Source of the DNA: Sphingobacteriales bacterium
GTDB lineage: Bacteria > Bacteroidota > Bacteroidia > AKYH767-A > OLB10
Reading direction: 5' to 3'
Length of the DNA stretch: 64,000 bases
Assembly: GCA_021299095.1 (NCBI GenBank)
Contig: JAJTFW010000002.1
Span: 61,503-125,502, forward strand
Part shown: piece by piece, positions 38,467-50,513 of the stretch
Position numbering within the stretch: the stretch's first letter is position 1
How the letters are laid out: the number at the start of each line of letters is the position of its first letter
Notes under the pieces: generated by a model
Seen by the model: the letters and a program-made list of their open reading frames with translations, nothing else
What the model was told of the DNA's origin: nothing
Databases searched by the model: none
Position numbers and translations under genes: made by a program

Positions 38467-39609
38467 TCATCCTTTGAGCAGATCACGCGCGATTACCATC
38501 TTTTGGATCTCACTGGTTCCCTCGCCAATTGTACACAGCTTAGAGTCACGATAAAACTTCTCGACAGGGAAATCTTTGGTGTATCCGTAGCCGCCGAAAA
38601 TCTGAACGGCCTCGGTGCTACAACGCACAGCCACTTCGGATGCATAATACTTGGCGAAGGCACTTTGTCGTGTCACTTTCTGTCCGCGGTTCTTTAAATC
38701 GGCCGCCTGCATCGTGAGCAGTTCGGCCGCTTCGATCTGCGTGGCCATATCGGCAAGTTTGAACGATATCGCCTGAAAATTGGAAATCGGCTGACCGAAT
38801 TGCTGGCGCTCCTGGGCATATTTGAGTGATGCGTCAAGCGCACCTTTCGCGATACCCAACGACAAAGCCGCAATGGAAATACGTCCACCGTCCAGGATTT
38901 TCATCGCCTGAACAAAACCATCCCCAACCTTTCCGAGTATCTGATCTTTGTGAATTCTGCAATCTTCAAAGATCATTTCGGCTGTTTCAGAGGCACGCAT
39001 ACCCAATTTGTTCTCCTTTTTTCCTGCTTTGAATCCTGGAGTACCACGCTCAACGATGAATGCCGTTATACCATGTGAATCCAGAAGCTCACCAGTGCGG
39101 GCCAGTACTACGGCGACATCTCCAGAAATGCCGTGGGTAATCCAATTTTTTGCACCGTTAAGAATCCAGTGGTCACCATCCTGACGGGCTACGCAACGCA
39201 TTCGCATGGCGTCTGACCCTGTATTGGCTTCAGTCAGCCCCCAGGCACCTATCCACTCAGCAGAAGCAAGCTTGGGAAGGTAGCGCTTCTTCTGATCTTC
39301 ATTACCAAACATCAGAATATGTCCCGTGCACAAGGAGTTGTGTGCGGCCATGGATAATCCCACTGATCCGCAAACGCGGGCTAATTCCTGTATCGCTGTG
39401 ACGTATTCAAAATAACCCAGGCCAGCACCACCGTACTGTTCCGGAACGAGCACACCCATCAAGCCGAGTTCACCCAACTGTTTGAAAACATCAACAGGAA
39501 AAATCTGCGCTTCATCCCACTCCATGAATTGTGGCCGGATGGAACGTTGTGCAAAATCACGAACCGTCTGTGCAATCAGTTCCTGGTTCTCGGTAGGGGA
39601 AAACTCCAT
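38467..39609 (-). CDS. Acyl-CoA dehydrogenase
   Basis: This 380-residue flavoenzyme introduces the first double bond in fatty acyl-CoA oxidation. It shows the FAD/substrate blocks [16 protein letters not shown] and [13 protein letters not shown], the [18 protein letters not shown] block, and the C-terminal [18 protein letters not shown]. Glu363 of the last block is at the position of the catalytic base. It is the short/medium-chain or branched-chain type; chain-length preference cannot be told. The ATG lies 5 bases after the stop of the helix-hairpin-helix gene, so they are probably co-transcribed. Confidence 0.95.
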   Translation of the reverse strand: MEFSPTENQELIAQTVRDFAQRSIRPQFMEWDEAQIFPVDVFKQLGELGLMGVLVPEQYGGAGLGYFEYVTAIQELARVCGSVGLSMAAHNSLCTGHILMFGNEDQKKRYLPKLASAEWIGAWGLTEANTGSDAMRMRCVARQDGDHWILNGAKNWITHGISGDVAVVLARTGELLDSHGITAFIVERGTPGFKAGKKENKLGMRASETAEMIFEDCRIHKDQILGKVGDGFVQAMKILDGGRISIAALSLGIAKGALDASLKYAQERQQFGQPISNFQAISFKLADMATQIEAAELLTMQAADLKNRGQKVTRQSAFAKYYASEVAVRCSTEAVQIFGGYGYTKDFPVEKFYRDSKLCTIGEGTSEIQKMVIARDLLKG

Positions 39610-39614
39610 GGCTG

Positions 39615-40532
39615 TCAGTGGGAATCAAAAGATAAATAAGGTGCAAGTTTACGCAGTATTTCAGCGTCGGACAAGGGCAAAACCGACAGGTCTGTTAAGC
39701 CATTGTAAAGTCCGTGCTGCTCTCTGTAAGCAACAACCATCCGTGCCAAGGGTTTTGGGCAGTAAGGGTGAACCAGGCTGTCCACGGGTGCATGATTGAT
39801 CTGTAATTTGCGGTAAATAGGTGTTGCTATACCGACAAAAGGCAAAATAGCACTGATTACACTGTCAGGAAGCGCTCTGATTTCATTGAGCTGCGACAGG
39901 TCGTGAAAGCCACCCAGGCGCTCCCTATAGCGATAAATTGCCCGAGCCCTGCCGGAACCAATCAAGGGAAGGTCCAGAAGGTCGTTGGTATCGGCGCGGT
40001 TGAGGTCGATGACGAGTGAACGCTGGGCTCGAGATGGAACTGACCCATGAGGCCTGCCGGTGCTCGCACGAGGAGAATACTCTGGCAAGGAAATAAATGG
40101 TGACCACAGGGCAAATAAAGCAGAATCGAGCACCCTGACCTTCCTGACATCCTCCTTCGACCGGAATCCGCCTCTCAACTCCCTGTAGCGAATCAGGGAC
40201 TCGGCTTGTCTTTCACTTAGACCCAAGTCAACGAATGCCTGTGCATCGAGCGAATTGGGATCGAAAGGTTGGAGTGCCGTTTTCAGCTCCTCCCATTTCC
40301 TGTACACCTTCGCAGGATGCTTTGGGTTCGGATTATTGAAAGCAGCCGACTGGTAAGCAGTTTCAAGAACAGCCTCGGAGAGTCCCGGTCCGGATGGATG
40401 CTGGCCAGTACGGAATTCGCGCCAGGCTTGGAGCGACAGTATGGCGGCAATTAATATCCAGGATGCATTGCGCTCTGATCGGGTACATGTAAAGTACGTC
40501 ACCACTAGATTTCGAATCCGCTCCTTGCGCAT
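39615..40532 (-). CDS. Helix-hairpin-helix (ComEA-like) protein
   Basis: The 305-residue protein has one N-terminal membrane helix ([15 protein letters not shown], about 25-40) and three HhH-type segments. They are [64 protein letters not shown] and a weaker one near the C terminus ([25 protein letters not shown]). The middle copy matches the ComEA DNA-binding domain best. ComEA binds incoming DNA during natural transformation, but the family is widespread in Bacteroidota and no other competence gene is in view, so a DNA-binding role is inference. A one-mismatch -7 box (TTCCTTTG) ends five bases before the ATG. Confidence 0.82.
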   Translation of the reverse strand: MRKERIRNLVVTYFTCTRSERNASWILIAAILSLQAWREFRTGQHPSGPGLSEAVLETAYQSAAFNNPNPKHPAKVYRKWEELKTALQPFDPNSLDAQAFVDLGLSERQAESLIRYRELRGGFRSKEDVRKVRVLDSALFALWSPFISLPEYSPRASTGRPHGSVPSRAQRSLVIDLNRADTNDLLDLPLIGSGRARAIYRYRERLGGFHDLSQLNEIRALPDSVISAILPFVGIATPIYRKLQINHAPVDSLVHPYCPKPLARMVVAYREQHGLYNGLTDLSVLPLSDAEILRKLAPYLSFDSH

Positions 40533-40605
40533 GAGTGCAAAGGAAACATCATGATACCCGAGTACGTGGTAAAAAGCGTTTACATCCGACTACAAACAGA
40601 AAAAA

Positions 40606-41433
40606 TCACCAGCCACGCTCAGCCAAGAGACTATCCATTTCGTCCCTCACTTTAGTCGCTTCTGCACGTGCAGCCTCAGCAAAATCACGACCGGATGAGG
40701 CATACAGGATTTGACGTGAAGAGTTGACGAGTAAGCCACATTGCGCATTCATACCCGTGCGTGCAACAGCAGCTAAATCGCCGCCTTGTGCGCCAACACC
40801 AGGTACAAGGAAAAAATGATCAGGGGCAATCTGACGCAGATGACTGAATTGTTCGGAACGTGTGGCTCCACACACAAACATCAGTTCGTCAGGGCCTGCC
40901 CACTCCATGGCCTCTCGCATAACACGCTCAAAGAGCGGGATACCATCAGCATCCTTACTAAGTTGAAAATCATGCGCACCCGGATTGCTGGTGAGTGCAA
41001 GTAACACCACCCATTTACCGGGAAACCCGATAAAGGGTTTAACGGAATCATGTCCCATATATGGTGCGACTGTCACCGCATCAAAATTCATGTTTTCGAA
41101 AAAAGCCCTGGCATACAACTGCGATGTATTACCGATATCACCCCGCTTTGCATCAGCGATGGTAAATACATCCCTTGGAACGATTGACATGCTGCGCTCA
41201 AGACTGGTCCAGCCTTTGGCTCCGGAGGCTTCATAAAAAGCCAGGTTGGGCTTATAGGCTACACAAAGATCATGGGTAGCCTCTATGATTGCGCGGTTGA
41301 ACGAATACAAAGGATCTTCGTCGTCAAGAAGATGTTCGGGCAGGCGAAGAGGGTCCGAATCCAAACCGATGCATAAAAAACTGCGCTTACGAAGGATGTT
41401 CTGAAAGAGTGTATTTCTATTCATGGAATCCAT
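40606..41433 (-). CDS. pyrF: Orotidine-5'-phosphate decarboxylase (type 2)
   Basis: The 275-residue enzyme makes UMP from OMP, the last step of pyrimidine synthesis. It has the type 2 signature FTIADAKRGDIGNTSQLYA with the catalytic Asp-Lys-Asp network, FLCIGLDSDPLRLPEHL near the start, and the phosphate loop FLVPGVGAQGGDL. The ATG at 41433 lies one base after the prfA stop; a GTG at 41442 and an ATG at 41424 are alternatives. It is the last gene of purM-prfA-pyrF. Confidence 0.96.
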   Translation of the reverse strand: MDSMNRNTLFQNILRKRSFLCIGLDSDPLRLPEHLLDDEDPLYSFNRAIIEATHDLCVAYKPNLAFYEASGAKGWTSLERSMSIVPRDVFTIADAKRGDIGNTSQLYARAFFENMNFDAVTVAPYMGHDSVKPFIGFPGKWVVLLALTSNPGAHDFQLSKDADGIPLFERVMREAMEWAGPDELMFVCGATRSEQFSHLRQIAPDHFFLVPGVGAQGGDLAAVARTGMNAQCGLLVNSSRQILYASSGRDFAEAARAEATKVRDEMDSLLAERGW

Positions 41434-41434
41434 A

Positions 41435-42532
41435 TCATTCACCTACGTTGTTCTCGGCTTTCAGTTTCTCAGCATTTTCCGCTAATTGAAGGGCATCGAT
41501 GAACTCCTGGATATCACCGTTCACAACGGCAGAAAGATTGTGTGATGTATGACCAATGCGGTGATCTGTCACCCGGCTTTGGGGATAATTGTACGTCCTG
41601 ATTTTAGCCGAGCGGTCACCCGTACTGACCATGGTTTTCCGCTTACGGGAAACCTCTTCCATCCGCTTCGTGTATTCGATTTCATACAACTTGGAGCGGA
41701 GCATTTGCAAAGCCATATCACGGTTGGCATGCTGAGAGCGCGCCACCTGGCAGGTAATCATAATGCCCGAGGGCTTATGGGTCAATTGCACCTTGGTCTC
41801 GACCTTATTTACATTCTGGCCACCCGCACCGCTTGACCTGGCAGTTTGGAATTCAAGATCTGCAGGATTGATTTCCACACCGTCGAATTCATCGGCTTCG
41901 GGTAATACAACCACGGTTGCCGCAGAGGTGTGAATACGCCCCTGCGTTTCCGTATCGGGAACACGTTGCACGCGATGAACCCCACTTTCGTACTTCAACA
42001 CACCATATGCACCCGCGCCTTTCACCTCCATCACAACCTCTTTGTATCCGCCGGTATTGCCATCATTGAAATCAACAACATCGGTCTTCCATCCGCGAGC
42101 TTCACAATACCGCTGATACATCCTGAACAGATCGCCGGCAAAAATACTGGCCTCATCCCCTCCTGTTCCCGCACGAATCTCAACTATCGCATTGCGGCTA
42201 TCCTCGGGGTCCTGAGGAATTAGCAGAAACTGTATGTGTTCTTCCAACTTCTCACGCTCCGGCTCCAGTTCTTCCAATTCAGCCTTTGCCAATGCTCTGA
42301 AGTCTTCATCCTTATCGTTCGCGAGTACATCCCTGGCCTCGGCAATTCGTGCCACAACCCCTTTATATGAACGTGTGGCCTCAACAACATCCTCCAGTTC
42401 CCGGTAGGATTTATTGAGTTGCATAAAGCGCTTCTGATCGCCGATAACCTGTGGATCGGACAGTTGAACCCCGATGTCGTGAAAGCGGGACTCAATCCCC
42501 TCTAATCTAATAATAAGTGAATCCGCCGACAT
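41435..42532 (-). CDS. prfA: Peptide chain release factor 1
   Basis: The 365-residue factor recognises UAA and UAG stop codons and triggers peptide release. The stop-codon-reading tripeptide is in the block [19 protein letters not shown] (PDT at the PxT position). The catalytic GGQ motif lies in [16 protein letters not shown]. The length and C-terminal [21 protein letters not shown] block match RF1. It sits 5 bases after the purM-like stop and one base before pyrF. Confidence 0.97.
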   Translation of the reverse strand: MSADSLIIRLEGIESRFHDIGVQLSDPQVIGDQKRFMQLNKSYRELEDVVEATRSYKGVVARIAEARDVLANDKDEDFRALAKAELEELEPEREKLEEHIQFLLIPQDPEDSRNAIVEIRAGTGGDEASIFAGDLFRMYQRYCEARGWKTDVVDFNDGNTGGYKEVVMEVKGAGAYGVLKYESGVHRVQRVPDTETQGRIHTSAATVVVLPEADEFDGVEINPADLEFQTARSSGAGGQNVNKVETKVQLTHKPSGIMITCQVARSQHANRDMALQMLRSKLYEIEYTKRMEEVSRKRKTMVSTGDRSAKIRTYNYPQSRVTDHRIGHTSHNLSAVVNGDIQEFIDALQLAENAEKLKAENNVGE

Positions 42533-42537
42533 CGCAG

Positions 42538-43716
42538 TTACCAGGTAAACTCACCGTGCATTGAACGAATAGTTAAACGCTGAGCAGCAGGAGACTCAAC
42601 CCTGCCCACAATACGGGCTTCAATTCCGAAGTGCGTTGATATTCCGACCAGCTCATCAGCGATGGCTTCAGGCACATACAATTCCATGCGGTGGCCCATA
42701 TTAAAGACCTGATACATTTCTTTCCATTCGGTACCTGATTGATCCTGAATCATCCGAAACAGCACAGGCGTGTCAAATAAGTTGTCTTTAATGATATGGA
42801 GATTTTCGGTGAAATGCAAAACCTTGGTCTGCCCTCCACCACTGCAATGAACAATGCCATGCACGGAACTCCGGAAGCGATCAAGGATCGCCTTGAGAAC
42901 CGGAGCATAGGTTCTTGTTGGAGAAAGCACAAGTTTTCCGGCATCACACAGCACTCCATGTACGGCGTCGGTCAGCTTCATGGCACCGGTGTAAACCAGC
43001 GAATCATCAATTCCCTGGTCGTAAGATTCGGGATATCGTTCTGCAAGAACTTTGGAAAAAACGTCGTGACGGGCAGAGGTTAAACCATTGCTGCCCATGC
43101 CCCCGTTGAAAGCCTGCTCATAAACTGACTGGCCGGACGAAGAGAGCCCCACAATCACATCTCCTGCCTCGATTCGCGCATTGTCAATTACATCCTTCCG
43201 GGGCATTCGGCAAGTAACGGTACTATCCACAATAATGGTTCTTACCAAATCGCCAACATCTGCAGTCTCACCACCTGTCGTATGAATTCCGATTCCATGG
43301 CCTCGTAACTCCTCAACCAGTTCCTCTGTACCGGAGATAATTGCCGCAATGACTTCACCGGGCACTAAGCGCTTGTTCCGTCCTATGGTGGAGGATAGCA
43401 AAATGCGATCTGTCGCACCAACACACAACAGGTCATCGATGTTCATCACCAATGCGTCTTGCGCAATCCCCTTCCAGACGCCCAAATCACCCGTTTCGCG
43501 CCAGTACATGTAAGCCAAACTGCTCTTTGTACCGGCACCGTCGGCATGCATAATGTTGCACCATTCCGGATCCAATCCGAGGTGATCGGGCACGATTTTG
43601 CAAAATGCCTTAGGATAAATCCCTTTATCTACCGTCCGAATTGCGGCATGCACTTCATCCTTGGTGGCTGATACTCCGCGCGCGGAATACCGATGGGATG
43701 AGTTGAGACCGGACAT
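42538..43716 (-). CDS. purM: Phosphoribosylformylglycinamidine cyclo-ligase (AIR synthase, PurM)
   Basis: The 392-residue ATP-dependent enzyme acts in step five of purine synthesis. It has the PurM core blocks [55 protein letters not shown] and [15 protein letters not shown]. It is longer than E. coli PurM (about 345 residues), as usual for the Bacteroidota form. I chose the ATG at 43716 ([17 protein letters not shown]), and a perfect -7 box lies 18 bases upstream. It heads the purM-prfA-pyrF operon. Confidence 0.93.
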   Translation of the reverse strand: MSGLNSSHRYSARGVSATKDEVHAAIRTVDKGIYPKAFCKIVPDHLGLDPEWCNIMHADGAGTKSSLAYMYWRETGDLGVWKGIAQDALVMNIDDLLCVGATDRILLSSTIGRNKRLVPGEVIAAIISGTEELVEELRGHGIGIHTTGGETADVGDLVRTIIVDSTVTCRMPRKDVIDNARIEAGDVIVGLSSSGQSVYEQAFNGGMGSNGLTSARHDVFSKVLAERYPESYDQGIDDSLVYTGAMKLTDAVHGVLCDAGKLVLSPTRTYAPVLKAILDRFRSSVHGIVHCSGGGQTKVLHFTENLHIIKDNLFDTPVLFRMIQDQSGTEWKEMYQVFNMGHRMELYVPEAIADELVGISTHFGIEARIVGRVESPAAQRLTIRSMHGEFTW

Positions 43717-43734
43717 AGGTATAAATCTGAGCTG

Positions 43735-43742
43735 CAAAGATA
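43735..43742 (-). promoter_or_regulatory. -7 box of the purM-prfA-pyrF operon
   Basis: The minus strand reads TATCTTTG, a perfect TAnnTTTG match, 18 bases before the purM ATG. Confidence 0.5.
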
Positions 43743-43746
43743 CACG

Positions 43747-43771
43747 AAGGGCGGCCTTGCGGACCGCCCTT
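43747..43771 (-). terminator. Hairpin terminator after the OmpA/PorE-like gene
   Basis: AAGGGCGG and CCGCCCTT form an 8-bp stem 25 bases after the stop of the OmpA-family gene. The U tract on the minus strand is weak, so efficiency is uncertain. It also precedes the purM promoter. Confidence 0.55.
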
Positions 43772-43796
43772 TGGTGATGTTCGGATGGAAAGAAAA

Positions 43797-45791
43797 TCAG
43801 TTCTTGGGAACGTAAGTGGTACCCGTCACTTCAAACTCAGTGCGGCGGTTGTACTGGTGTGCCTTCTCTTTGTCTTCTTCACTAGCAAGTGCATCAATGA
43901 ACTCCTTCGTAAGTACATCGCCGGTTTTAAATGGAGCATACTCCTCGTCGTTCTCAACCGATTTAGCCTGGGTTTCGCCCTTACCTTCAGATGTTAAGCG
44001 ATCGGCTGGAACACCATTGGCAATCAGGTAGTCCATTACACTCTTGGCACGACGATCAGACAGTTTCTGGTTGTATGCATCTTCAGCACGGTAATCGGTG
44101 TGTGCGGTCAACTTGATGGTGATGGTGGGGTTCTCGTTGAGGGTCTGAATCAAACCATCCAATGCTTTCTTGGATTCTGCACGGAGCGTAGACTTGTCGA
44201 GGTCGTAGAAAATTTCCGGAACGGTAATCGGCTTGGATGTAGACTTCAGCGGGAAGTCAAAGTCTTTGGTGAAGTCTTCGTCTTCTTCAAGGCCCACAGT
44301 CGACAATTCGTGGAATTTGGTCAAATAACCGGTGAATGATGCAGAGAGCTTGTACTTCACGTTCGCCTTCAGCTCATAACGATACATACCATCACTACCG
44401 GTCTGAACGCTCAGCGAAGTACCATCAGAACCGAAGAGTTCAACAGCTGCACCTTCAAGGCTCTCCTTGGTGTCTGTATCATACACACGACCACCTACAT
44501 TCAGCTTCAATGGCGGAACAATGAAAGAGTAAACATCATCCATACCCTTACCTCCGTCACGGTTGGAAGTGAAGTATCCGGTTGACTCAGAGTTCCAAAT
44601 CAGACCGAAATCATCCGCAGATGAATTCATGGGCGACTTCATGTTGGCCGCTTCAGTCCATGTGCCGCCTTCGTAAGATGCATGGAACATATCAAGACCA
44701 CCCATTCCAGACCGTCCATTGGATGCCAAATAGAGCTTACCGTTCTTTCCCATGGTGGGGAATAATTCATCGCCACTAGAGTTCACATTCGACCCAAGGT
44801 TGGTTGGAGTACCCCAACTCGAACCGTTCCAAGCCGAAACCCAGATGTCTTTGCCACCTTGTCCACCCGGCATATCCGAGGAGAAGTACATAGAATTCCC
44901 GTCGGGCGACAGACATGGATGACCACAGGTGTACGATTCGCTGTTAAAAGGCAAATCAATTGGATCACTCCACTTCCCATCGGTCATTGTGGTCATGACG
45001 ATTTTGCACTGTGTATTCTTGTCACGGCTGTTGGGACAGGTGGTGTAATACATCACCTTGCCGCTTGCATCAAAACAGGCTGCACCATCGCTGTACTCGG
45101 AGTTTGCCGGTCCAGGAATGGCGGTTGGAATGCTCCATTTGCCATTGTTATCCATGGCGGCCTGGAAAAGGTCAAAGAACTTCTCACCATACCACTTGTC
45201 ACGGTCCTTACCGTTCGCCTCTTCACGGGAAGATGAAAACACCAAACTGTTCTTGACTGCTGGATTCTCACACACGGCGAATTCGTAATACTTGGTGTTC
45301 AGGGCGGACATATTGTCTACGCGATGACGCGTAGGCTTGTCTTTCCATGCCTGGGCCTGGGTTGTTGCCGCAATGGCCGCGTTCACTGAGTTATCTTCAG
45401 GATTCAGTGCTTTGTAGGCATTGTACTGGGCAATCGCCTCGTCGTACTTGCCGTTTCCTTTGAGCGCATCTGCATATCGCAATACACCGATAGGAGCCTT
45501 GTATTTCGCAGCGACTGCCTTTCCGTACCAGTCCTCAGCCTCGAGGTGGTTACCCATCATGCGGGCACATTCTCCGGCTTTAAAGGCAGCAACGCTCTTG
45601 TATTCGTTTTTCTTGAACCGGGTGTAGGCCTTTTTGTACAGCGTGGAGGCCGTATAATACTGACCGATATTAAATTGCTTGTCAGCCTTTACCGTCTTGC
45701 TTTTAGGAACTTTCACGGCCTTGTCCTGGGCGATTCCAAAATTGAGTGCAACGGAAAGAATCAGCAGAACACCAAGGAGTTTCTTAATCAT
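43797..45791 (-). CDS. PorE-like TPR / WD40 (PD40) / OmpA protein
   Basis: The 664-residue protein has a signal peptide (MIKKLLGVLLILSVALNFGIA). TPR repeats follow (about 35-130), then PD40/WD40-like propeller repeats (about 165-425, for example HPCLSPDGNSMYFSSDMPGGQGGKDIW). A carboxypeptidase-regulatory-like domain covers about 430-510 (GGRVYDTDTKESLEGAAVELF). The C terminus is an OmpA-like peptidoglycan-binding domain (about 540-660, TAHTDYRAEDAYNQKLSDRRAKSV). This four-part order is that of PorE, a T9SS component that links the machine to peptidoglycan. Bacteroidota often have several such paralogues, so PorE itself is likely but not proven. It is transcribed alone, with a terminator after it. 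Confidence 0.88.
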   Translation of the reverse strand: MIKKLLGVLLILSVALNFGIAQDKAVKVPKSKTVKADKQFNIGQYYTASTLYKKAYTRFKKNEYKSVAAFKAGECARMMGNHLEAEDWYGKAVAAKYKAPIGVLRYADALKGNGKYDEAIAQYNAYKALNPEDNSVNAAIAATTQAQAWKDKPTRHRVDNMSALNTKYYEFAVCENPAVKNSLVFSSSREEANGKDRDKWYGEKFFDLFQAAMDNNGKWSIPTAIPGPANSEYSDGAACFDASGKVMYYTTCPNSRDKNTQCKIVMTTMTDGKWSDPIDLPFNSESYTCGHPCLSPDGNSMYFSSDMPGGQGGKDIWVSAWNGSSWGTPTNLGSNVNSSGDELFPTMGKNGKLYLASNGRSGMGGLDMFHASYEGGTWTEAANMKSPMNSSADDFGLIWNSESTGYFTSNRDGGKGMDDVYSFIVPPLKLNVGGRVYDTDTKESLEGAAVELFGSDGTSLSVQTGSDGMYRYELKANVKYKLSASFTGYLTKFHELSTVGLEEDEDFTKDFDFPLKSTSKPITVPEIFYDLDKSTLRAESKKALDGLIQTLNENPTITIKLTAHTDYRAEDAYNQKLSDRRAKSVMDYLIANGVPADRLTSEGKGETQAKSVENDEEYAPFKTGDVLTKEFIDALASEEDKEKAHQYNRRTEFEVTGTTYVPKN

Positions 45792-45960
45792 AATGTACGC
45801 CTGCGTTTTACGGGTTGATTGAAAGGCAAAGGAAGCAAATAATTTCTAAAAGGAAAAATGGGTGCACCAGGGCGTTTCTCCATCGAAAAACGCTGTAAAT
45901 CAAGTCGGTCATGAGGAAAATCAAGGTTTATTCTTATCCAATTTAATTGGTGATTGCACT

Positions 45961-45968
45961 TAGCTTTG
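45961..45968 (+). promoter_or_regulatory. -7 box placed for a leaderless mRNA (small outer-membrane protein)
   Basis: TAGCTTTG is a perfect TAnnTTTG match followed by five bases (CAGGC) and the ATG at 45974. Confidence 0.5.
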
Positions 45969-45973
45969 CAGGC

Positions 45974-46345
45974 ATGTTTCGACGATCTGCCTTATTGAGC
46001 ATTGGCCTTATACTTTCCTCCGCTCTTTGCCTGAAGGCACAAAACAATTACCGCACTGCACTCGGTTTACGGTTGAACGGTGGAGCCGGAATCAGTGTCA
46101 GGCATTTTTTAAACACGAAGGGTGCGCTTGAAGGTATTCTATATACCCGATGGAGAGGAACCAACATCACGGGGCTCTACACAGTGAATACAGCCGTTTT
46201 TGACGAACCTGGCTTTAATTTTTTCATTGGCGGAGGTGGCCACATCGGATTTTGGGTTGACTGGAAACCTGCTATCAATCTGGTAGGGGTACAGAACTTT
46301 TGGGGTAGTGATGTCGCCCTATCAGTCCGGTACACCTTTAAATAG
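45974..46345 (+). CDS. Small outer-membrane beta-strand protein, hypothetical
   Basis: The 123-residue protein has a signal peptide (MFRRSALLSIGLILSSALCLKA). The body of alternating polar and hydrophobic residues (YRTALGLRLNGGAGISVRHFL, GFNFFIGGGGHIGFWVDW) ends in VALSVRYTFK, as in small outer-membrane barrels. Nothing more specific can be said. The ATG at 45974 fits both the signal peptide and the -7 box 5 bases upstream. It converges with the FMN reductase gene, with only 3 bases between the stops. Confidence 0.72.
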   Translation: MFRRSALLSIGLILSSALCLKAQNNYRTALGLRLNGGAGISVRHFLNTKGALEGILYTRWRGTNITGLYTVNTAVFDEPGFNFFIGGGGHIGFWVDWKPAINLVGVQNFWGSDVALSVRYTFK

Positions 46346-46348
46346 CCC

Positions 46349-46873
46349 TCAGTACTCCAGGAACTGTTGACAATGGTTCTGAATCAGCGCACTTAATTTT
46401 TCATCCGCCTGACCAGCTGGGCTAATGTGCATATCGGCGTGCGACACTGCAATTAATTTGGGCATGACCGTTACACCCATGTAGTGCAAAACGCCGGAAA
46501 AGTGATCCATCCCCCTCAGGTTCCCGGCGCGGCCGGTTGAAACGCCCAGTAAGGCTGCTTTCTTTCCTTCAAAACAACGGCGCGATTCGAGCCCGTCAAC
46601 CAATAGTTTCAGCACACCCGGATAGCTGCCGTTGTACTCGGGCAGTATGAAAATGAATTTCGCGGCAGAATTGAAATGTGACTCCTGAAGACTGAGGGTA
46701 AAATCGGGCCTGGGCTTGTCATACATCTGTGCGTTTAGAAAAGCGGAGGGGAGATCGGCTAAATCCAAAAAGGAGGGGCTAACCGATTTCGACTCCAGGG
46801 CCTCTTTATATATGAGTGCAATTTTACGCGTTAAGCTACCCGGACGGTTGGTTGAAGAAATTAAAGTAATCAT
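46349..46873 (-). CDS. NADPH-dependent FMN reductase-like protein
   Basis: The 174-residue flavodoxin-fold protein begins MITLISSTNRPGSLTRKIA, the phosphate-binding loop for FMN in this family. It contains IFILPEYNGSYPGVLKLLVDGL, the second FMN-contacting loop. Members reduce FMN, quinones or azo compounds with NAD(P)H. The physiological substrate is unknown. I chose the ATG at 46873, since the upstream open frame does not look like protein. Confidence 0.88.
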   Translation of the reverse strand: MITLISSTNRPGSLTRKIALIYKEALESKSVSPSFLDLADLPSAFLNAQMYDKPRPDFTLSLQESHFNSAAKFIFILPEYNGSYPGVLKLLVDGLESRRCFEGKKAALLGVSTGRAGNLRGMDHFSGVLHYMGVTVMPKLIAVSHADMHISPAGQADEKLSALIQNHCQQFLEY

Positions 46874-47065
46874 AGGGTATATAACACCTAAAACGCTTTG
46901 GTGTTTCCGACCATGATGAATCAACATCAAAAAACAGGATGTCAACCCCACAGGCAAACAAGTGCTTTGAAGGCATTTTCAGCGCCCAAGGGCGACTTTT
47001 TCAACACAAACCCGAATTATCAACATGCGGCTTAAAAACGTGGCTTCAGAAGGCCTAAAAATCCT

Positions 47066-47073
47066 TACCTTTG
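47066..47073 (+). promoter_or_regulatory. -7 box of gyrB
   Basis: TACCTTTG is a perfect TAnnTTTG match, 35 bases before the gyrB ATG at 47109. The rest of the 235-base region from 46874 to 47108 shows nothing else I can assign. Confidence 0.5.
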
Positions 47074-47102
47074 TTAGCCTCTGAAAAAAGAAATATAACT
47101 GA

Positions 47103-49082
<1,980 letters not shown>

Positions 49083-49126
49083 TTTCTCTCTCTAATCATA
49101 ACACTCCAATCAACCATCCACAACAA

Positions 49127-50068
49127 ATGAAAGTCACTGTTGTAGGCGCCGGAAACGTCGGTGCTACCTGCGCAAACGTAATTGCACACCGCGAACTTGT
49201 CAACGAAGTCATCCTGCTCGATATCAAGGAAGGAATCGCCGAGGGTAAATCACTCGACATCTGGCAAACATCGCCAATCAATATGTTCGACACCCGGGTG
49301 AAAGGTGTCACAAATGACTACGCGGCAACAGGAGGATCCGATGTCGTCGTAATCACTTCCGGACTTCCCCGCAAACCCGGCATGAGCCGCGATGACTTGA
49401 TCGCGACAAACGCCGGCATAGTCAAGTCGGTCACTGAAAATATTGTCAAATTCAGCCCAAACGCCATCATTATCGTCGTCAGTAATCCGCTTGACGTGAT
49501 GACGTATTGCGCCTACCTAACTGCCGGAATTGATTCAAAGCGTGTGTTCGGTATGGCGGGTATTTTGGATACGGCACGCTACCGCGCGTTTCTTGCTGAA
49601 GCTCTAAACACATCGCCTAAAGACATCCAGGCCGTTCTGATGGGTGGACACGGTGACACGATGGTTCCTCTACCACGTTACACCACTGTAGCAGGTATTC
49701 CGGTAACCGAGTTAATTGAGAAGGATAAACTCGATGCGATTGTTCAGCGCACCAAAGTAGGTGGCGGCGAATTGGTAAACCTGATGGGCACCTCAGCCTG
49801 GTATGCACCTGGTGCAGCAGCGGCTCAAATGGTAGAAGCCATTGTACGTGACCAAAAACGAATTTTCCCGTGCTGCGCATGGCTTCAGGGCGAATACGGC
49901 ATGAAGGATGTTTATTTGGGTGTACCCGTCAAGCTAGGCAAAAATGGAATTGAGCAAATCATCGAACTTCAATTGAACGCCGACGAAAAAGAACTCCTCA
50001 GTAGTTCCTCTACGGCAGTCAAAGAAGTCATGTCTGTTCTTGACCGCATGAGCGAAGCCGTTAAGTAA
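49127..50068 (+). CDS. mdh: Malate dehydrogenase (LDH-like type)
   Basis: The 313-residue NAD-dependent enzyme of the citric acid cycle starts with the Rossmann loop VTVVGAGNVGATCANVI. The substrate loop carries GLPRKPGMSRDDL, with Arg residues where malate enzymes have them. The catalytic His is in MGGHGDTMVPLPRYTTVAGIPV, and Asp/Arg in VSNPLDVMTY and GILDTARYRAFLA. The GLPRKPGM form marks malate rather than lactate specificity. It starts 44 bases after gyrB and ends at a terminator. Confidence 0.96.
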   Translation: MKVTVVGAGNVGATCANVIAHRELVNEVILLDIKEGIAEGKSLDIWQTSPINMFDTRVKGVTNDYAATGGSDVVVITSGLPRKPGMSRDDLIATNAGIVKSVTENIVKFSPNAIIIVVSNPLDVMTYCAYLTAGIDSKRVFGMAGILDTARYRAFLAEALNTSPKDIQAVLMGGHGDTMVPLPRYTTVAGIPVTELIEKDKLDAIVQRTKVGGGELVNLMGTSAWYAPGAAAAQMVEAIVRDQKRIFPCCAWLQGEYGMKDVYLGVPVKLGKNGIEQIIELQLNADEKELLSSSSTAVKEVMSVLDRMSEAVK

Positions 50069-50086
50069 TAACCAATATGGTCCTTG

Positions 50087-50114
50087 AGAAAACCTCGCAC
50101 CTGCGGGGTTTTTT
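50087..50114 (+). terminator. Intrinsic terminator after mdh
   Basis: AAAACCTCGC pairs with GCGGGGTTTT (with one G-T pair) around ACCT and runs into TTTTTTCG. It ends the mdh transcript just before the converging DCC gene. Confidence 0.85.
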
Positions 50115-50117
50115 CGT

Positions 50118-50513
50118 TTAGATGAAGCGCTCTTTTTCCAATGCACTCAAAGGCAGCCTGCAATTGGTCCGGGCGCCGAACCATCGATATCGATTTTTCG
50201 CCAACAACCTGTAAACCATGTTTCGAATTGGACGTGGAAGAAACAAGAATACGTTACACAACTGCCACAAGCCCCCTAAACCGGAAAGGATTCGAATTGC
50301 GGCGCAGGACTCCCTGTACAGCAAACCTTGACGAATCAAAATCACCGAGTCAGCCTTTTCCAGTCCAGCCGAATTCAACAATTGAATTCCTGATTCCGAC
50401 TGCATCGTTGCAAAACGATACCGGCCACGAACATCCTTTCGCAAAAGGAAGTCGACAGAACGCGAACACATCACACAGCATCCGTCAAAAAGTATAATAT
50501 CCGAGCCCGACAT
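50118..50513 (-). CDS. DCC family (DUF393) thiol-disulfide oxidoreductase-like protein
   Basis: The 131-residue protein begins IILFDGCCVMCSRSVDFLLRKD, which contains the DxxCxxC-type motif that names the DCC family (thioredoxin-like fold). The block RYRFATMQSESGIQLL and the C-terminal RNMVYRLLAKNRYRWFG also fit. Its redox function is inferred from the Cys pair. The ATG overlaps the VIT1 stop by one base (TAATG). It is the last gene of the six-gene minus-strand operon. Confidence 0.88.
   Translation of the reverse strand: MSGSDIILFDGCCVMCSRSVDFLLRKDVRGRYRFATMQSESGIQLLNSAGLEKADSVILIRQGLLYRESCAAIRILSGLGGLWQLCNVFLFLPRPIRNMVYRLLAKNRYRWFGARTNCRLPLSALEKERFI

Noticed and set aside
45792-45973. Gap between the PorE-like gene and the small outer-membrane protein, checked for RNA genes
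   Set aside because: No tRNA, riboswitch or hairpin pattern was found apart from the -7 box at 45961.
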